A DNA stretch of 64,000 nt from Candidatus Obscuribacter phosphatis (lineage in GTDB: Bacteria; Cyanobacteriota; Vampirovibrionia; Obscuribacterales; Obscuribacteraceae): the NCBI GenBank assembly GCA_001899315.1, contig MOYA01000001.1, positions 310,001 through 374,000 on the forward strand, given 5' to 3'. Below the pieces are notes generated by a model. It ran no database searches, was not told the DNA's origin, and saw only the letters and a program-made list of their open reading frames with translations. Made by a program: the position numbers and the translations under genes. Shown here piece by piece: positions 36,053 through 45,644 of the stretch (positions within the stretch are counted from its first letter, which is position 1; each line of letters begins with the position of its first letter).

Positions 36053-37438
36053 ATGAATAGCGATAAGAATGACAAAATTCTCAAATTCCCCGAGGGTTTT
36101 CTCTGGGGGGCTGCGACTTCGCATTTTCAGGTAGAAGGGCATCCTAAGGAGATCGGCGGCTCTCTTTCTGATTGGAGCCAGTGGACCAAGGTGGAAGGCA
36201 AGATCTTCGATAAGTCTCATGCCGACGATGCTTGCCAGTTTTATCATCGCTTTGAAGAAGATTTGTCACTTATAAAAGACTTAAACCTCTCAGCTTTTCG
36301 TATTTCGCTCAATTGGCCGGCTTTAGTGAAAGAAGATGGCAGCCTGGACGAAGGCGAAGTCGATTATTACAAGAGAGTGCTCACCGGTCTCAAAGAGAAC
36401 GGTATTAAGACTTTTGTCACACTCTTTCACTTTTGCCTGCCCGAGAAGCTCTCAATGAGCGGGGGCTGGCAAAACGAAGAAACAGCAGTGAGTTTTGGTA
36501 AGTTTAGCGGCATTGTGGCCAAGCGCCTTGAAGGTCTAGTCGATTATTGGCTAACTATCAACGAGCCTCTGGCTTATGTCTATCAGGGCTTTATATCAGG
36601 TCATTGGCCACCCGGTGGTAACCGCGACTATGTCGCCGCTTTTACAGCTTTGCGCAATTTCCTGGTGGGCCATAGTCTTTCCTATGATGCCATCAAAGAA
36701 CACAGCAACAAGCCGGTTTCCTATACTTTGCATTGGCGACCTTTCTATCCCAAGAACCGCTTCAGTCCTCTAGACCATATGGTGCGCTATTACCGCGACC
36801 AGATTTTCAACCATCTCTTTCCTCGTTCAGTTGAGTCGGGCATACTCAAGTTTCCTTGGCCCGTGAGTAGTGGCGTAATCAAAAGTATTGAAGGTGAAAT
36901 CAAGGGGCTGAAGGGTAAATGCGATTACCTGGCAATCAACTATTACACCCGCGAATTATCTCGATTCAAGCCGGCCTGGCCCCTTGATTTGTTCGGCGAG
37001 AGTTCTCCCGAGAACGAATTGGCTGTTTCGGACATGGGTTGGGAAATCTATCCTGAAGGTCTTTATGATTTGCTGGTGCGGCAAACTCTGCCTTATCAGA
37101 CCACCCCTTCCGGTGCTAAAAGACCGGTGGTAATCACCGAGAACGGTTTTGCCAATATGTATCCGCCCGAACTGAGCGAGGGCGACTGGTCTTTGAAGGA
37201 CGAGCAGCGGGTGAATTATCTGATTAGACACCTTGAACAGCTATACCGGGCTATCCGGGGCGGAGTGGATGTGCGGGGTTACCTTTACTGGTCCCTGCTT
37301 GATAACTTCGAATGGGCCGAGGGGTTATCGGCCAGATTTGGCCTGGTGCGGGTCAGTTACCCCACTCAGGAAAGGCTTTTACGGGCAAGCGCCCGTGTTT
37401 ATCAAGAAATAGCGAGGAATAACGCTATTCAGCTATGA
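36053..37438 (+). CDS. Family 1 glycoside hydrolase (beta-glucosidase type)
   Basis: This 461-residue enzyme has the GH1 TIM-barrel signature: FPEGFLWGAATSHFQVEGH at the N-terminus, the acid/base Glu171 in LTINEPLAYV, and the nucleophile Glu363 in VVITENGFANM. FHFCLPEKLSMSGGW replaces the usual HWDLP segment and GYLYWSLLDNFEWAEGL is near the end. It hydrolyses beta-linked glucosides or galactosides in the cytoplasm, as there is no signal peptide. SHFQVEGH instead of SYQIEG, and LNWPAL in place of SWPR, hint at an altered sugar pocket. It is divergent from the GT-C pair with a 48-bp shared promoter region. Confidence 0.93.
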   Translation: MNSDKNDKILKFPEGFLWGAATSHFQVEGHPKEIGGSLSDWSQWTKVEGKIFDKSHADDACQFYHRFEEDLSLIKDLNLSAFRISLNWPALVKEDGSLDEGEVDYYKRVLTGLKENGIKTFVTLFHFCLPEKLSMSGGWQNEETAVSFGKFSGIVAKRLEGLVDYWLTINEPLAYVYQGFISGHWPPGGNRDYVAAFTALRNFLVGHSLSYDAIKEHSNKPVSYTLHWRPFYPKNRFSPLDHMVRYYRDQIFNHLFPRSVESGILKFPWPVSSGVIKSIEGEIKGLKGKCDYLAINYYTRELSRFKPAWPLDLFGESSPENELAVSDMGWEIYPEGLYDLLVRQTLPYQTTPSGAKRPVVITENGFANMYPPELSEGDWSLKDEQRVNYLIRHLEQLYRAIRGGVDVRGYLYWSLLDNFEWAEGLSARFGLVRVSYPTQERLLRASARVYQEIARNNAIQL

Positions 37439-37475
37439 TGTTCTCTTGTTGGAGCTAAAGGGAGCAACAAAGCTT

Positions 37476-39413
37476 ATGTTTCAATGGAAGAAGCGCCGGT
37501 TTTATCTGGCTTTTGCTTTCTTCTCTTTTCTGATTTTGTGCCAGAGCGGCTTTGGTGCAAGACTTGTTGAATCGATTGCCTTGGTGCAACCGGCTCTAGC
37601 CGAGCCGCTTGCCCAAGATACAGCTGAAAAGAAGAATGCGCCTGTAAAGGCCAGATTGGTTTGCCAAAAAACTGCTCTGGTGCCGGGCCGTAAGGTGAAA
37701 GTTGCCCTGGAATTGACCCAGGAGCCTGGTTGGCATACTTATTACAAAGAGGCAGGCGATGCTGGTATGCCAACCTCGATTAAGTGGGAGCTGCCCGAAG
37801 GTTTTAGTGCTGGACCAATTCAGTGGCCGGCGCCGACTAAGTTTGAAGAGAGCGGTTTGACCACTTATGGCTATCTCAATAAAGTGGTTTTGCTGAGCGA
37901 GATTAGTGTGCCGGCTGCACTGCCGGTCGGTGGCAAGGCTCAGATTATCGCCAATGTCAAATGGCTTTCATGCAAAGATGTATGCTTGCCGGGAAAAGCT
38001 AGACTGAGTCTGGAATTGCCGGTTTTGAACCAAGCTAATGATAACGAACCTGGCTTATTTGATGCAGGCAGCGGCGCTGGTGGCGACCAAGCTAAGTCAG
38101 GCTCGGTTTTAGACCTTAAGTTCACCACAGTCGCTGATACCGCCGGTAGTTCGCTTCCCTTTATATTGTTCTCTGCTTTTCTTGGCGGCATGATACTGAA
38201 TGTGATGCCATGCGTGCTGCCTGTCATTGCCATCAAGGTGATGAGCTTTCTAGAACAAGCGGGTGAGGCGCCAGGGCGGGTCAAGGCTCTTGGTCTGGTC
38301 TTTTCTGCCGGTATCTTAGCCAGCTTTCTTTCTTTAGCTCTCTTGGTTTTGGCTGTGAAAGCAGCCGGCCAAAGTGTTGGTTGGGGCTTTCTTTTTCAGT
38401 ACCCGCTTTTCGTCATGGCTATGGCTGCCGTCGTGCTTCTCTTTTCACTCTCGCTATTCGGCTTATTCTATTTCAACTTCAATCTTGGCCAAGACGGGCT
38501 AAACAAACTTTCTTCTTCCGAGGGCTTTGTCGGAACTTTTTTCAAGGGTGTTCTAGCCACTGTTTTATCTACTCCCTGCACCGCCCCTTTTCTAGGCACT
38601 GCTCTAGGTTTTGCTTTCTCTCAGTCTGATCTGACCGTGGTGGGCATTTTTCTAGTGGCCGGGCTCGGTATGGCCTTTCCTTATTTGCTGCTTACCATCA
38701 ACCCGGCTTGGCTTAAGTTCTTACCAAAACCCGGCGCTTGGATGGATAAGTTCAAGCAGAGCCTGGGCTTCATCTTGCTTGGCACGGTCGTTTGGCTCGA
38801 TTTTGTTTTGGCAAGTCAGGTTGGCGATCTGGCTTTGATGTGGATTAATTATTGGCTCTTGGGACTGGCTTTCTGTGCTTGGATTGTATCTGCCAATCTA
38901 GACCTTACTTCTGAGCGAGCTAAGAAGATCAAAGTATGGAGCTCGGCTATATTGGTTTTTTTGTCGATCAGTGCCGTGACCATTTTTATGCAACCGCAGG
39001 TAATGGCAGCACTAGCCGGGCAGGGCAAAGCTACTGCCACTGAAGAGAAGAACTCGATTTGGCAGCCATATAGTGTAGATTCTCTAGACAAGGCGATCTC
39101 GCAAGGCAAGACAGTCTTTTTAGACTTTACTGCCAACTGGTGTTTGACCTGCAAGGTGAATGAAACAACTGTGATTAGTACACCGGAAGTACTGAGTAAG
39201 TTTAAAGAGCTGAAGGTTGTGACTATGAAGGCTGATTGGACCAAGCAAGATGCTGAAGTGACTCAACTGCTTAAGAAGTTTGGACGTTCCGGCGTGCCCC
39301 TCTATGTTGTTTTTCCGGGTGGCAGAGCCAGCGAACCAATTGTCTTGCCTGAGGTAATTACAAAAGAATTGGTCTTACAAGCTCTAGAGAAAGCCGGTGC
39401 TTCTAAACAATAG
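37476..39413 (+). CDS. dsbD: DsbD-type thiol:disulfide reductase
   Basis: This protein has about 645 residues. ATG 37476 is preceded by AAAGGGAGC and gives a signal peptide (FYLAFAFFSFLILCQSGFG); a TTG at 37446 is less likely. Three domains are visible: an N-terminal DsbC-binding-like domain with WLSCKDVCLPGKA, an eight-helix CcdA-like core with NVMPCVLPVIAIKVMSF and STPCTAPFLGTALGFA holding the redox Cys pair, and a C-terminal thioredoxin domain with FTANWCLTCKVNE. It carries electrons from cytoplasmic thioredoxin to periplasmic proteins, including apocytochromes c such as the di-heme protein at 10.7 kb. It follows the GH1 gene by 37 bp. Confidence 0.93.
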   Translation: MFQWKKRRFYLAFAFFSFLILCQSGFGARLVESIALVQPALAEPLAQDTAEKKNAPVKARLVCQKTALVPGRKVKVALELTQEPGWHTYYKEAGDAGMPTSIKWELPEGFSAGPIQWPAPTKFEESGLTTYGYLNKVVLLSEISVPAALPVGGKAQIIANVKWLSCKDVCLPGKARLSLELPVLNQANDNEPGLFDAGSGAGGDQAKSGSVLDLKFTTVADTAGSSLPFILFSAFLGGMILNVMPCVLPVIAIKVMSFLEQAGEAPGRVKALGLVFSAGILASFLSLALLVLAVKAAGQSVGWGFLFQYPLFVMAMAAVVLLFSLSLFGLFYFNFNLGQDGLNKLSSSEGFVGTFFKGVLATVLSTPCTAPFLGTALGFAFSQSDLTVVGIFLVAGLGMAFPYLLLTINPAWLKFLPKPGAWMDKFKQSLGFILLGTVVWLDFVLASQVGDLALMWINYWLLGLAFCAWIVSANLDLTSERAKKIKVWSSAILVFLSISAVTIFMQPQVMAALAGQGKATATEEKNSIWQPYSVDSLDKAISQGKTVFLDFTANWCLTCKVNETTVISTPEVLSKFKELKVVTMKADWTKQDAEVTQLLKKFGRSGVPLYVVFPGGRASEPIVLPEVITKELVLQALEKAGASKQ

Positions 39414-39432
39414 AGTCTTGATACACTAAGTT

Positions 39433-39903
39433 TTAGAGAGTCTTGAGCAAATCGTAGAGCTTTTCATGGTCGGGCATGCCGGTGACCACATGCTTGATTA
39501 TGCCCTCTTTGTCGATGAGGAAGAGCACACGAGAAGCAGTGGATTTGCCATCATCAACGGTGCCATAGGCTCTGCCGACTTTGCCGTTGTCGTCGGCGAG
39601 TAAGGCTTGCTTGAGTGAGTACTTGCCGGCGAACTTCTCGTGTCTTTCCATCTTGTCGCAAGAGATACCGAGAATTTCAGCGTCTAAAGCTTGAAACTTT
39701 TGCAGTTCTTCAGAGAAGCCGCACATTTCGCGGGTGCAGCCTGGAGTGTCGTCTTTGGGATAGAAAGCCAAAATGACATTCTTTTGCCCATGAAAATCAG
39801 AGAGGCTGATTTGGCATTTCTCGCCATCTTTATAAGCGCTCAGAGTAAAGTCGGGAGCTTTCTCTCCGGCTTTGAGCGGTATGGTTGGTTGCGGTGAGGT
39901 CAT
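39433..39903 (-). CDS. bcp: Thioredoxin-dependent peroxiredoxin (Bcp/PrxQ type)
   Basis: This 156-residue peroxiredoxin reduces H2O2 and organic peroxides. [20 protein letters not shown] contains the peroxidatic Cys56 and, five residues later, the resolving Cys61, the atypical 2-Cys arrangement of Bcp/Prx[10 protein letters not shown] near the N-terminus and the Arg in [11 protein letters not shown] are also typical. No signal peptide is present, so it acts in the cytoplasm. Its ATG directly abuts the stop of the Roadblock gene, so the two are probably cotranscribed. Confidence 0.95.
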   Translation of the reverse strand: MTSPQPTIPLKAGEKAPDFTLSAYKDGEKCQISLSDFHGQKNVILAFYPKDDTPGCTREMCGFSEELQKFQALDAEILGISCDKMERHEKFAGKYSLKQALLADDNGKVGRAYGTVDDGKSTASRVLFLIDKEGIIKHVVTGMPDHEKLYDLLKTL

Positions 39904-42864
39904 TTAGCCTCCATGAATGGTTTTTTGAATTGTTTCAAGCAGCCCGTCTATTTTGTCTAGGTCTACCTTCTCGAGGAAGACTGCCAGGATACCGACTTCA
40001 ACATCGGTGAGAATAGTGGTGCGCTTATCGCCTGGGCTCACTTCAGTGAGCATGACCATCTGTCTCAATTTACCGATTTCAAGCTTTTTGGTAGCCAGGT
40101 TTGATGTGGAGAGAAGGGCTGTAGAAAGAGCCCCGAGCATGTCTTTGTCCCAGCCCTGACCTACAGTCGAGGCGATAACCAAGCCGTCGTGACCGACTAT
40201 CAAGCTGCCAGCAACGCCTTCGTAAGTGTCGATGGCGGTGAGAATGGCCTTGATACCTTCGCCGCGGGCGGCGCTGATCACTTTGGCGGTGCTCAAGCCG
40301 CTGCCGATTTTCTTTGTTTCGCCAGCTTTGATGATGTTTTCAACTGCCGATACATCAAGCAATAGCTTGCCGATCGTCTTCATCGTGCCGACATTTTCAC
40401 CAGATGTCTTAGGCTGACTGGCTGAGCGTCCCGAAAGACGACCGAACTCTTTTACTTCTTTATATTTTGGTACGGCTGTTTCGTCTTTAGCAGCTTCTTT
40501 AGGAGCTGCAGTCTCTTTAACAGCTTCTTTCGCCGCTTCTTGGGGGGCTTCTTTTGGAGCTTCTTTTACTTCTTTTACAGATTCAGATTTACTCTCGCTT
40601 TCTTCCGCCTGCTTCACTTTGGCGAGAGTCTCGGCGCTCACCTCTTTCTGCTCGGTTTCGGTGAGGGCTGAGAATAAGTTATCGAGGTCTTCGCCGAGGG
40701 AAGCATCGAAAAGACCTTCGCTTTCTTTTTCTTCTTCGCTGTCGGTGGCTATGACATCGATTTTTTCTTTTGCTTTAGGCAGAACATCCTTAACTTCTCT
40801 TTGTACCTCAGGTGGAGCCAGAGTAGAGAAGATATTGTCTATGTCTGCATCCACGCCGCCGGCAAAGAGCGGTTCGCTGTCCTCAGCCTCGGCTTCTGCT
40901 GCTTCTTCTTTGCTCTCTGAATCGCCCTTCTTCTTGAGGAGGTCTTTTACCTCAAGCTGTGCTTCAGCCGGAGCCAAGCTTGAGAAAATATTGTCTATAT
41001 CGGAATCGACGCCGCCTTCGAATAGCGCTCCGGAAGATTCTACTTCTTCTTCAGTGGTATCACCTTCCGAAACCGGTGTTTCTGAGTCGGCGGTACTGTC
41101 GGCTCGGGCACTCACTTCTTGCTGGGCTTCCGGTGGGGCAAGAGTGGTGAAAATGTTGTCTATGTCTTCGTCGACGCCGCCGGCGAAGAGCGGTTCACTA
41201 GCTTCTTCTTCTTCTTCTTCAAGTTCTGCTTGAGATTCTACTTCAGATTCTGCTTGAACCTCTTCTTCGGCTGCTACTAGAGTTCCGCCTTCGTCTGCTA
41301 GTGAAACTGTCTCAGTTACTGTCTCTGTAGCTGCTTCTATTACTGTTTCTGCGCTAATAGATTGGGCTTTCTCAGCTTCGGCCTGCAGGCGCTCTGAGAC
41401 CGAAGTGCGAGTTTTCTCTTCAGTAACTTCTTTACCTTTGAAGAGAAAGTCGAACTCGAATTCAACGGCTTCGGCAATGGGTTCTTTGACCGGCTCTGCT
41501 TTGCTTTCGACCGGAGCTTCGGCTTTGTCATCGTCCAGTCTGTCAAGCAGGCTCTTGAGACTGTCGCTTTCGGTCTCAACTGGAGTCTCTTGCGGTGTCG
41601 GCATCAAAGTGCCGCTAGCTGAAAGCGATTGCAGTTTGGTAAAGGTACTGGTGTTGCGACGTTTCATCGCTTGCATGCGAGCCGCCATGCCGCCTCCGGC
41701 GCTTTCTTCCGCCGGCGCCTCGGCTGCCACTTCTGTTTTCGGCTCAGGCTTAGGCTCTGGTTTGGGTTCGGGCTTAGGCTCGGGCTTTATTTCTGGTTTG
41801 ACAGCATCTTTGCTGACCACAGCTGGTTCGGGATCTGGCTCTCGCTTGGCTGTTTGGGAGGTTAGTTTGAAATTGCCGGATGGCTGCGAGGCTTTCGGGG
41901 AAGTATTGGCCGGCACCGGTGTGGTGTCAACTTTGGCTTCTGCAACAGGCTCTGCCGGTGCAGAGTCTTTGCCTGAATCTGTCTCGTCGTCTTCTCTGTC
42001 GAGAAATTTGGATAGGAAAGAATCGGCTGGAATGTCATCAGCCTTAGGCACAAAATCTTCAGAGCGAACTATGGCGTTTTCGCCCTGAGCAGCTGTACCC
42101 AATTCCAGCGAATCTAGTGACTCTTCTGCAAGTTGATTCTCTACCTGCAGTGATTCTAGAGATGGCGCCGGTTCTTCGTCGATTCGATCGAGTAGGCTGG
42201 CTAGACCGCCTTCTGCAATTTTCGGCTCGGCTTTAGTCTCTTTAGGCTTCTTGGTTTCAGCCGGGGCCGAGGGGCGCAATTCTTGACTGGGGTCGGAAAG
42301 ACTGATCGCCTTGAGATTGGTCATGGTAGAACGCAGGCTGCGTCCTTCCTGATGGCTCTTTTCGGCAGTCGAGGCGGCTTTCTCCCATTTGGCTTGGGTC
42401 TCAGGGTCGACTTTGGCTGCTTTCAATCGACCCAGTTGGGCTTCTGCCACTTTAGAGTCGGCAAAACTGCTCATCTGCTCGACAATCATGATTCGATTGG
42501 CGGCGATAATTGCTGTCAGGAACATAATTCCCAGAGCAATATAGTTGAAGTGCAAGAGCATGCCTTCTTGCACGAACATAATTTGGCTGGTTGTTAGGTT
42601 GCCGACCGCTCCCAAAAGCCCCACAAAGGCTAATGTGACTAGGAAGGCGCTTACTTGCTGGATGAAAGGTACAGCGCGGTAGTGGACGAAAGCAAAAAGC
42701 AGCGGTACCAAGATCAGGGACGGGGCGATATATAGCGCTGGCAGGTCTTGTAGGAAGTCTTTGCCTGAGAAAACTGGATTCATCTGCATTGAACCGATCA
42801 GACCGGCTCCCACGACCAGAGCCCCAATTCCTACGAAATTGCTTCGGAATTTCATTCTGAACAT
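39904..42864 (-). CDS. Membrane-tethered Roadblock/LC7 protein with a long acidic repeat linker
   Basis: This 986-residue protein has three or four N-terminal membrane helices (about 12-29, 43-62, 72-90, 106-121), then about 700 disordered residues rich in Glu, Ala, Ser and Pro. The linker includes a PEPKPEPK run (361-376), LLDR.D motifs (224-229, 439-444) and four copies of a LFxGGVDxDIDNIFSxLAP-like repeat (558-742). It ends in a Roadblock/LC7-like domain (about 826-986) with ILTAIDTYEGVAGSLIVGHD, LVIASTVGQG and VGILAVFLEKVDL. Bacterial Roadblock proteins (MglB-like) regulate small Ras-like GTPases or act as scaffolds. No GTPase lies nearby. I infer a membrane scaffold with repeated partner-binding motifs. 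Confidence 0.8.
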   Translation of the reverse strand: MFRMKFRSNFVGIGALVVGAGLIGSMQMNPVFSGKDFLQDLPALYIAPSLILVPLLFAFVHYRAVPFIQQVSAFLVTLAFVGLLGAVGNLTTSQIMFVQEGMLLHFNYIALGIMFLTAIIAANRIMIVEQMSSFADSKVAEAQLGRLKAAKVDPETQAKWEKAASTAEKSHQEGRSLRSTMTNLKAISLSDPSQELRPSAPAETKKPKETKAEPKIAEGGLASLLDRIDEEPAPSLESLQVENQLAEESLDSLELGTAAQGENAIVRSEDFVPKADDIPADSFLSKFLDREDDETDSGKDSAPAEPVAEAKVDTTPVPANTSPKASQPSGNFKLTSQTAKREPDPEPAVVSKDAVKPEIKPEPKPEPKPEPKPEPKTEVAAEAPAEESAGGGMAARMQAMKRRNTSTFTKLQSLSASGTLMPTPQETPVETESDSLKSLLDRLDDDKAEAPVESKAEPVKEPIAEAVEFEFDFLFKGKEVTEEKTRTSVSERLQAEAEKAQSISAETVIEAATETVTETVSLADEGGTLVAAEEEVQAESEVESQAELEEEEEEASEPLFAGGVDEDIDNIFTTLAPPEAQQEVSARADSTADSETPVSEGDTTEEEVESSGALFEGGVDSDIDNIFSSLAPAEAQLEVKDLLKKKGDSESKEEAAEAEAEDSEPLFAGGVDADIDNIFSTLAPPEVQREVKDVLPKAKEKIDVIATDSEEEKESEGLFDASLGEDLDNLFSALTETEQKEVSAETLAKVKQAEESESKSESVKEVKEAPKEAPQEAAKEAVKETAAPKEAAKDETAVPKYKEVKEFGRLSGRSASQPKTSGENVGTMKTIGKLLLDVSAVENIIKAGETKKIGSGLSTAKVISAARGEGIKAILTAIDTYEGVAGSLIVGHDGLVIASTVGQGWDKDMLGALSTALLSTSNLATKKLEIGKLRQMVMLTEVSPGDKRTTILTDVEVGILAVFLEKVDLDKIDGLLETIQKTIHGG
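40639..41193 (-). repeat. Four-copy coding repeat in the Roadblock protein linker
   Basis: Residues 558-585, 613-640, 665-692 and 717-742 repeat the pattern EPLFAGGVDxDIDNIFSTLA followed by PPExQxEV. Three copies are close and the last is diverged (GLFDASLGEDLDNLFSAL). They are separated by variable acidic spacers. Conserved islands in a disordered chain usually mark binding motifs. Confidence 0.85.
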
Positions 42865-43069
42865 GAAATGCGCTTATCCCTTCCTACAAATAGATTGATT
42901 TTTGGTGTTTCTTTTATACCCACCAATCGGCCCTAAATTTGCCCTAAACCGAAAGCAATTTGGCAATGGTCGCTTTGCAACCCCCGTCATCGTCGCCAGA
43001 AGGCAAATACACAATCAAAGTCTAAATGATCGCGCTTCAAATTTCTTACAAGATTTATTTTGGTTGACG

Positions 43070-45631
43070 TCAAGCGCGGAAGCTTGCATTCAATTGTTTA
43101 GTCAGTTGGCTCTTAACTTCTTTCACCAAGTTGTCTACTTCTTCGCCGGTCAGGGTTTCGGAAGGATTCTGGAAAGTGAGCCTGTAAGTATGAGCGGCGC
43201 CCTCTGACTGATAAACACTGACAAGTTGAACGTCGACAAGATTTTTGGAGCCGGAGCGCATAATCAGTCGCACTATATTTTGATGATTAATGTCGTTCTG
43301 CTTTTCAAGCACTTCTTTGCTGAAGTCAATTGTCAGGTCTCGCACCATGCTTGGGGTGTTGGCAATTTCAGAGAATTTTGCCGCTTTTCTTTCGGCTCCG
43401 ATGCGATCCAGGTCGATTTCAAAGACAAAGGCTTCTTCTTTGATGCCCATGGCATGAGCGTAGCTTGGATGGATCTGACCGACATAGCCCAAAACCATAG
43501 GATTGCCAAAGATTCCCACTTTGTCGCTGTGGTCGCTGCCTTTCTTGGGCGGGCGATTGAGTGCCAGGGCGGCGCATCTGAAAGGATGCAAACCCGGTAC
43601 CGAAGCAGCTTGCCAATTTACTTTATCGGCGGCCAGGCTAATGGCCAGACCCGACAAAAGGTTTTCCAAAACACCTTTCATCGTATAGAAATCAGCTTTT
43701 TCGCTGCTCTGTTTATCAGCCTGACAAATGATGGCTGCCAGGCGATTAATTTCTTTGGCAAAGAGTTTGGCGCTGCGCTCCTGTCTATTATCAGATTTAT
43801 TATCAGGCGCCGGCTCTTCCCAGTCTTTGAAATAGACACGACCACTTTCAAAGAGAGCGACTTTCTTTTGCCCTCTATCAAGGTTATGGGCTAGGGCATG
43901 CACCAGCCCAGGCACTAGACTCTGGCGCAAATATTGGTGATCTTTCGAGAGGGGGTTGAGCACCTGCACTAAATAATCTTCGTTGATGCCGTTTTCGCTG
44001 GCCGGCACCAGGCTGGAACACCAAGCCTCGCTCAGACCCATGCCGACAAGCGCGCCTTGCGCCTTTACAAGGGTATCGTCTTTGGCCTGGCGGCATACAA
44101 TTCCTTTTGGCATGGTGGCTGCAATTGCGTCATAACCGTTCAATCGACAGATTTCTTCGATGAGGTCGATTTCGCGAGTGACATCGGCTTGTCTAAAGCT
44201 CGGCACCGCTATCTTGAGTTGTCCGCTTTCGCCGGCTTCAACCTTAAAGCCCAGCGGACTCAAAAGTTCTCTCACTCTTTCGGCAGTCACCTCTATATCA
44301 AGCAGTCTCTTTACTGCTGAAAGTCGCAGAGTGAGGAACACATCGCTTACTTTGTCCGAGCCGGCCATCATTGCTTTGCCCACCTGCGCCGGCCCAGAGG
44401 CGCCGCAGTAGTGAGCGATGAGGTATGCGGCGCGGCGGGCGGCGTGGAAGACCGAGGCCACATCGACCCGTCTTTCGAAGCGCAAGCTGGCGTCTGATGA
44501 CAGTCCAAGCAGTCTGGAACCGCGGCGCACCACCGCCTGGCTGAAGCAGGCTGCTTCTAAATAGATGTCTGTGGTGCTGTCCGATATTTCGGAATCTTTG
44601 CCGCCCATTATGCCGGCCACACCGATGGCGGTGTCATCATCAACGATCAGCATCACTTCTGGTGTCAATTCCCTCACCTTCTCATCGAGGGTAGTTAGCT
44701 TTTCACCGGCGCGGGCTCTTCTTACACCCATGCTGCTGCCGCTCAGCTTGGCTGCGTCGTAAGCATGCAGGGGCTGTCCCAGTTCGTGCATGACATAGTT
44801 GGTGATGTCGACTACATTGTTTACCGGCCTTACACCGATGGCTTCAAGTCTTTTGCTGATTTCAGGAATTGAGGGACCAACCTTGACGCCCTTGATGGGA
44901 ATCAAGCTGAAGAAGGGGCAGTCTTCTTCGTTTTCGAGTTTGACACTATAGATGGTGCCAACTTTCGCCTCTTTGTTCTCATATTGTTCGAGGTTCCAGG
45001 TCGGCTGTTTCAGCGGTCTATTGAAGAGCGCGGCAATTTCGCGGGCCAGACCGGCAACGCAGAGGGCGTCGCCTCTATTTGAGCGGGGTTCTACATGCAT
45101 TATATGGTCAGGCTTGATCTGCAAAAGTTCTCTGGCATCGGCGCCCAGGGTAAAGCCTGACTTCTTGGGGGAGTCTTTGTCGGCCAAGACCAATATGCCT
45201 TCCCCGAACTTGTCATCGCAGGCGATACCAAGCTCGGCTGCCGAACAAAGCATGCCGTTCGATTTCACCCCTCTAATTGCCGAAGCCTTGATGGGCAATG
45301 GACTGCCGTCGTGTCGATTGACCACTTTGGCGCCGGGCAGGGCTACTGGAATTATTTGACCGACTTCGATATTTTGCGCACCGCAGACAATATCGAGCGG
45401 CTCGTCTCCAGCCTTGACTCTGGTGCGGGTTAGTCTGATTTTGTCGGCATTGGGATGCTGATGAATTTCCAGAATCTCGCCCACTACCACGGGACCTTCC
45501 AGATCGCTGCCGTGTACGGTCACTTCTTCGACTTCGAAGGCACCCATGGTCAGTTTTTCGGCAACTTGCTCATGGCTTAGATCGCTTAGATCTACATAGT
45601 CGCTATTTAGCCAATCGAGGCTTACTTTCAT
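43070..45631 (-). CDS. pheT: Phenylalanyl-tRNA synthetase beta subunit
   Basis: This 853-residue protein has the standard PheT order: an N-terminal OB-fold tRNA-binding domain (VVVGEILEIHQHPNADKIRL), B3/B4 editing domain (ISKRLEAIGVRPVNNVVDIT, YVMHELGQPLHAYDAAK), B5 domain, a catalytic-like domain without ATP-site function, and a C-terminal anticodon-binding FDX-ACB domain ending in LTKQLNASFRA. With PheS it forms the heterotetramer that charges tRNA-Phe. The start METLYS-VAL-SER (MKVSLDWL) is typical. It follows pheS by 13 bp. Confidence 0.97.
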   Translation of the reverse strand: MKVSLDWLNSDYVDLSDLSHEQVAEKLTMGAFEVEEVTVHGSDLEGPVVVGEILEIHQHPNADKIRLTRTRVKAGDEPLDIVCGAQNIEVGQIIPVALPGAKVVNRHDGSPLPIKASAIRGVKSNGMLCSAAELGIACDDKFGEGILVLADKDSPKKSGFTLGADARELLQIKPDHIMHVEPRSNRGDALCVAGLAREIAALFNRPLKQPTWNLEQYENKEAKVGTIYSVKLENEEDCPFFSLIPIKGVKVGPSIPEISKRLEAIGVRPVNNVVDITNYVMHELGQPLHAYDAAKLSGSSMGVRRARAGEKLTTLDEKVRELTPEVMLIVDDDTAIGVAGIMGGKDSEISDSTTDIYLEAACFSQAVVRRGSRLLGLSSDASLRFERRVDVASVFHAARRAAYLIAHYCGASGPAQVGKAMMAGSDKVSDVFLTLRLSAVKRLLDIEVTAERVRELLSPLGFKVEAGESGQLKIAVPSFRQADVTREIDLIEEICRLNGYDAIAATMPKGIVCRQAKDDTLVKAQGALVGMGLSEAWCSSLVPASENGINEDYLVQVLNPLSKDHQYLRQSLVPGLVHALAHNLDRGQKKVALFESGRVYFKDWEEPAPDNKSDNRQERSAKLFAKEINRLAAIICQADKQSSEKADFYTMKGVLENLLSGLAISLAADKVNWQAASVPGLHPFRCAALALNRPPKKGSDHSDKVGIFGNPMVLGYVGQIHPSYAHAMGIKEEAFVFEIDLDRIGAERKAAKFSEIANTPSMVRDLTIDFSKEVLEKQNDINHQNIVRLIMRSGSKNLVDVQLVSVYQSEGAAHTYRLTFQNPSETLTGEEVDNLVKEVKSQLTKQLNASFRA

Positions 45632-45644
45632 TGCTTGTCTCCCG

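Noticed and set aside
41405-42088. 227-codon rightward open frame, and a similar one at 40619-41233
   Set aside because: Both are antisense to the acidic, repeat-rich Roadblock gene; the Ser-rich product reflects its Glu/Ala codons.
43226-43894. 222-codon rightward open frame
   Set aside because: Antisense to pheT, which is certain.
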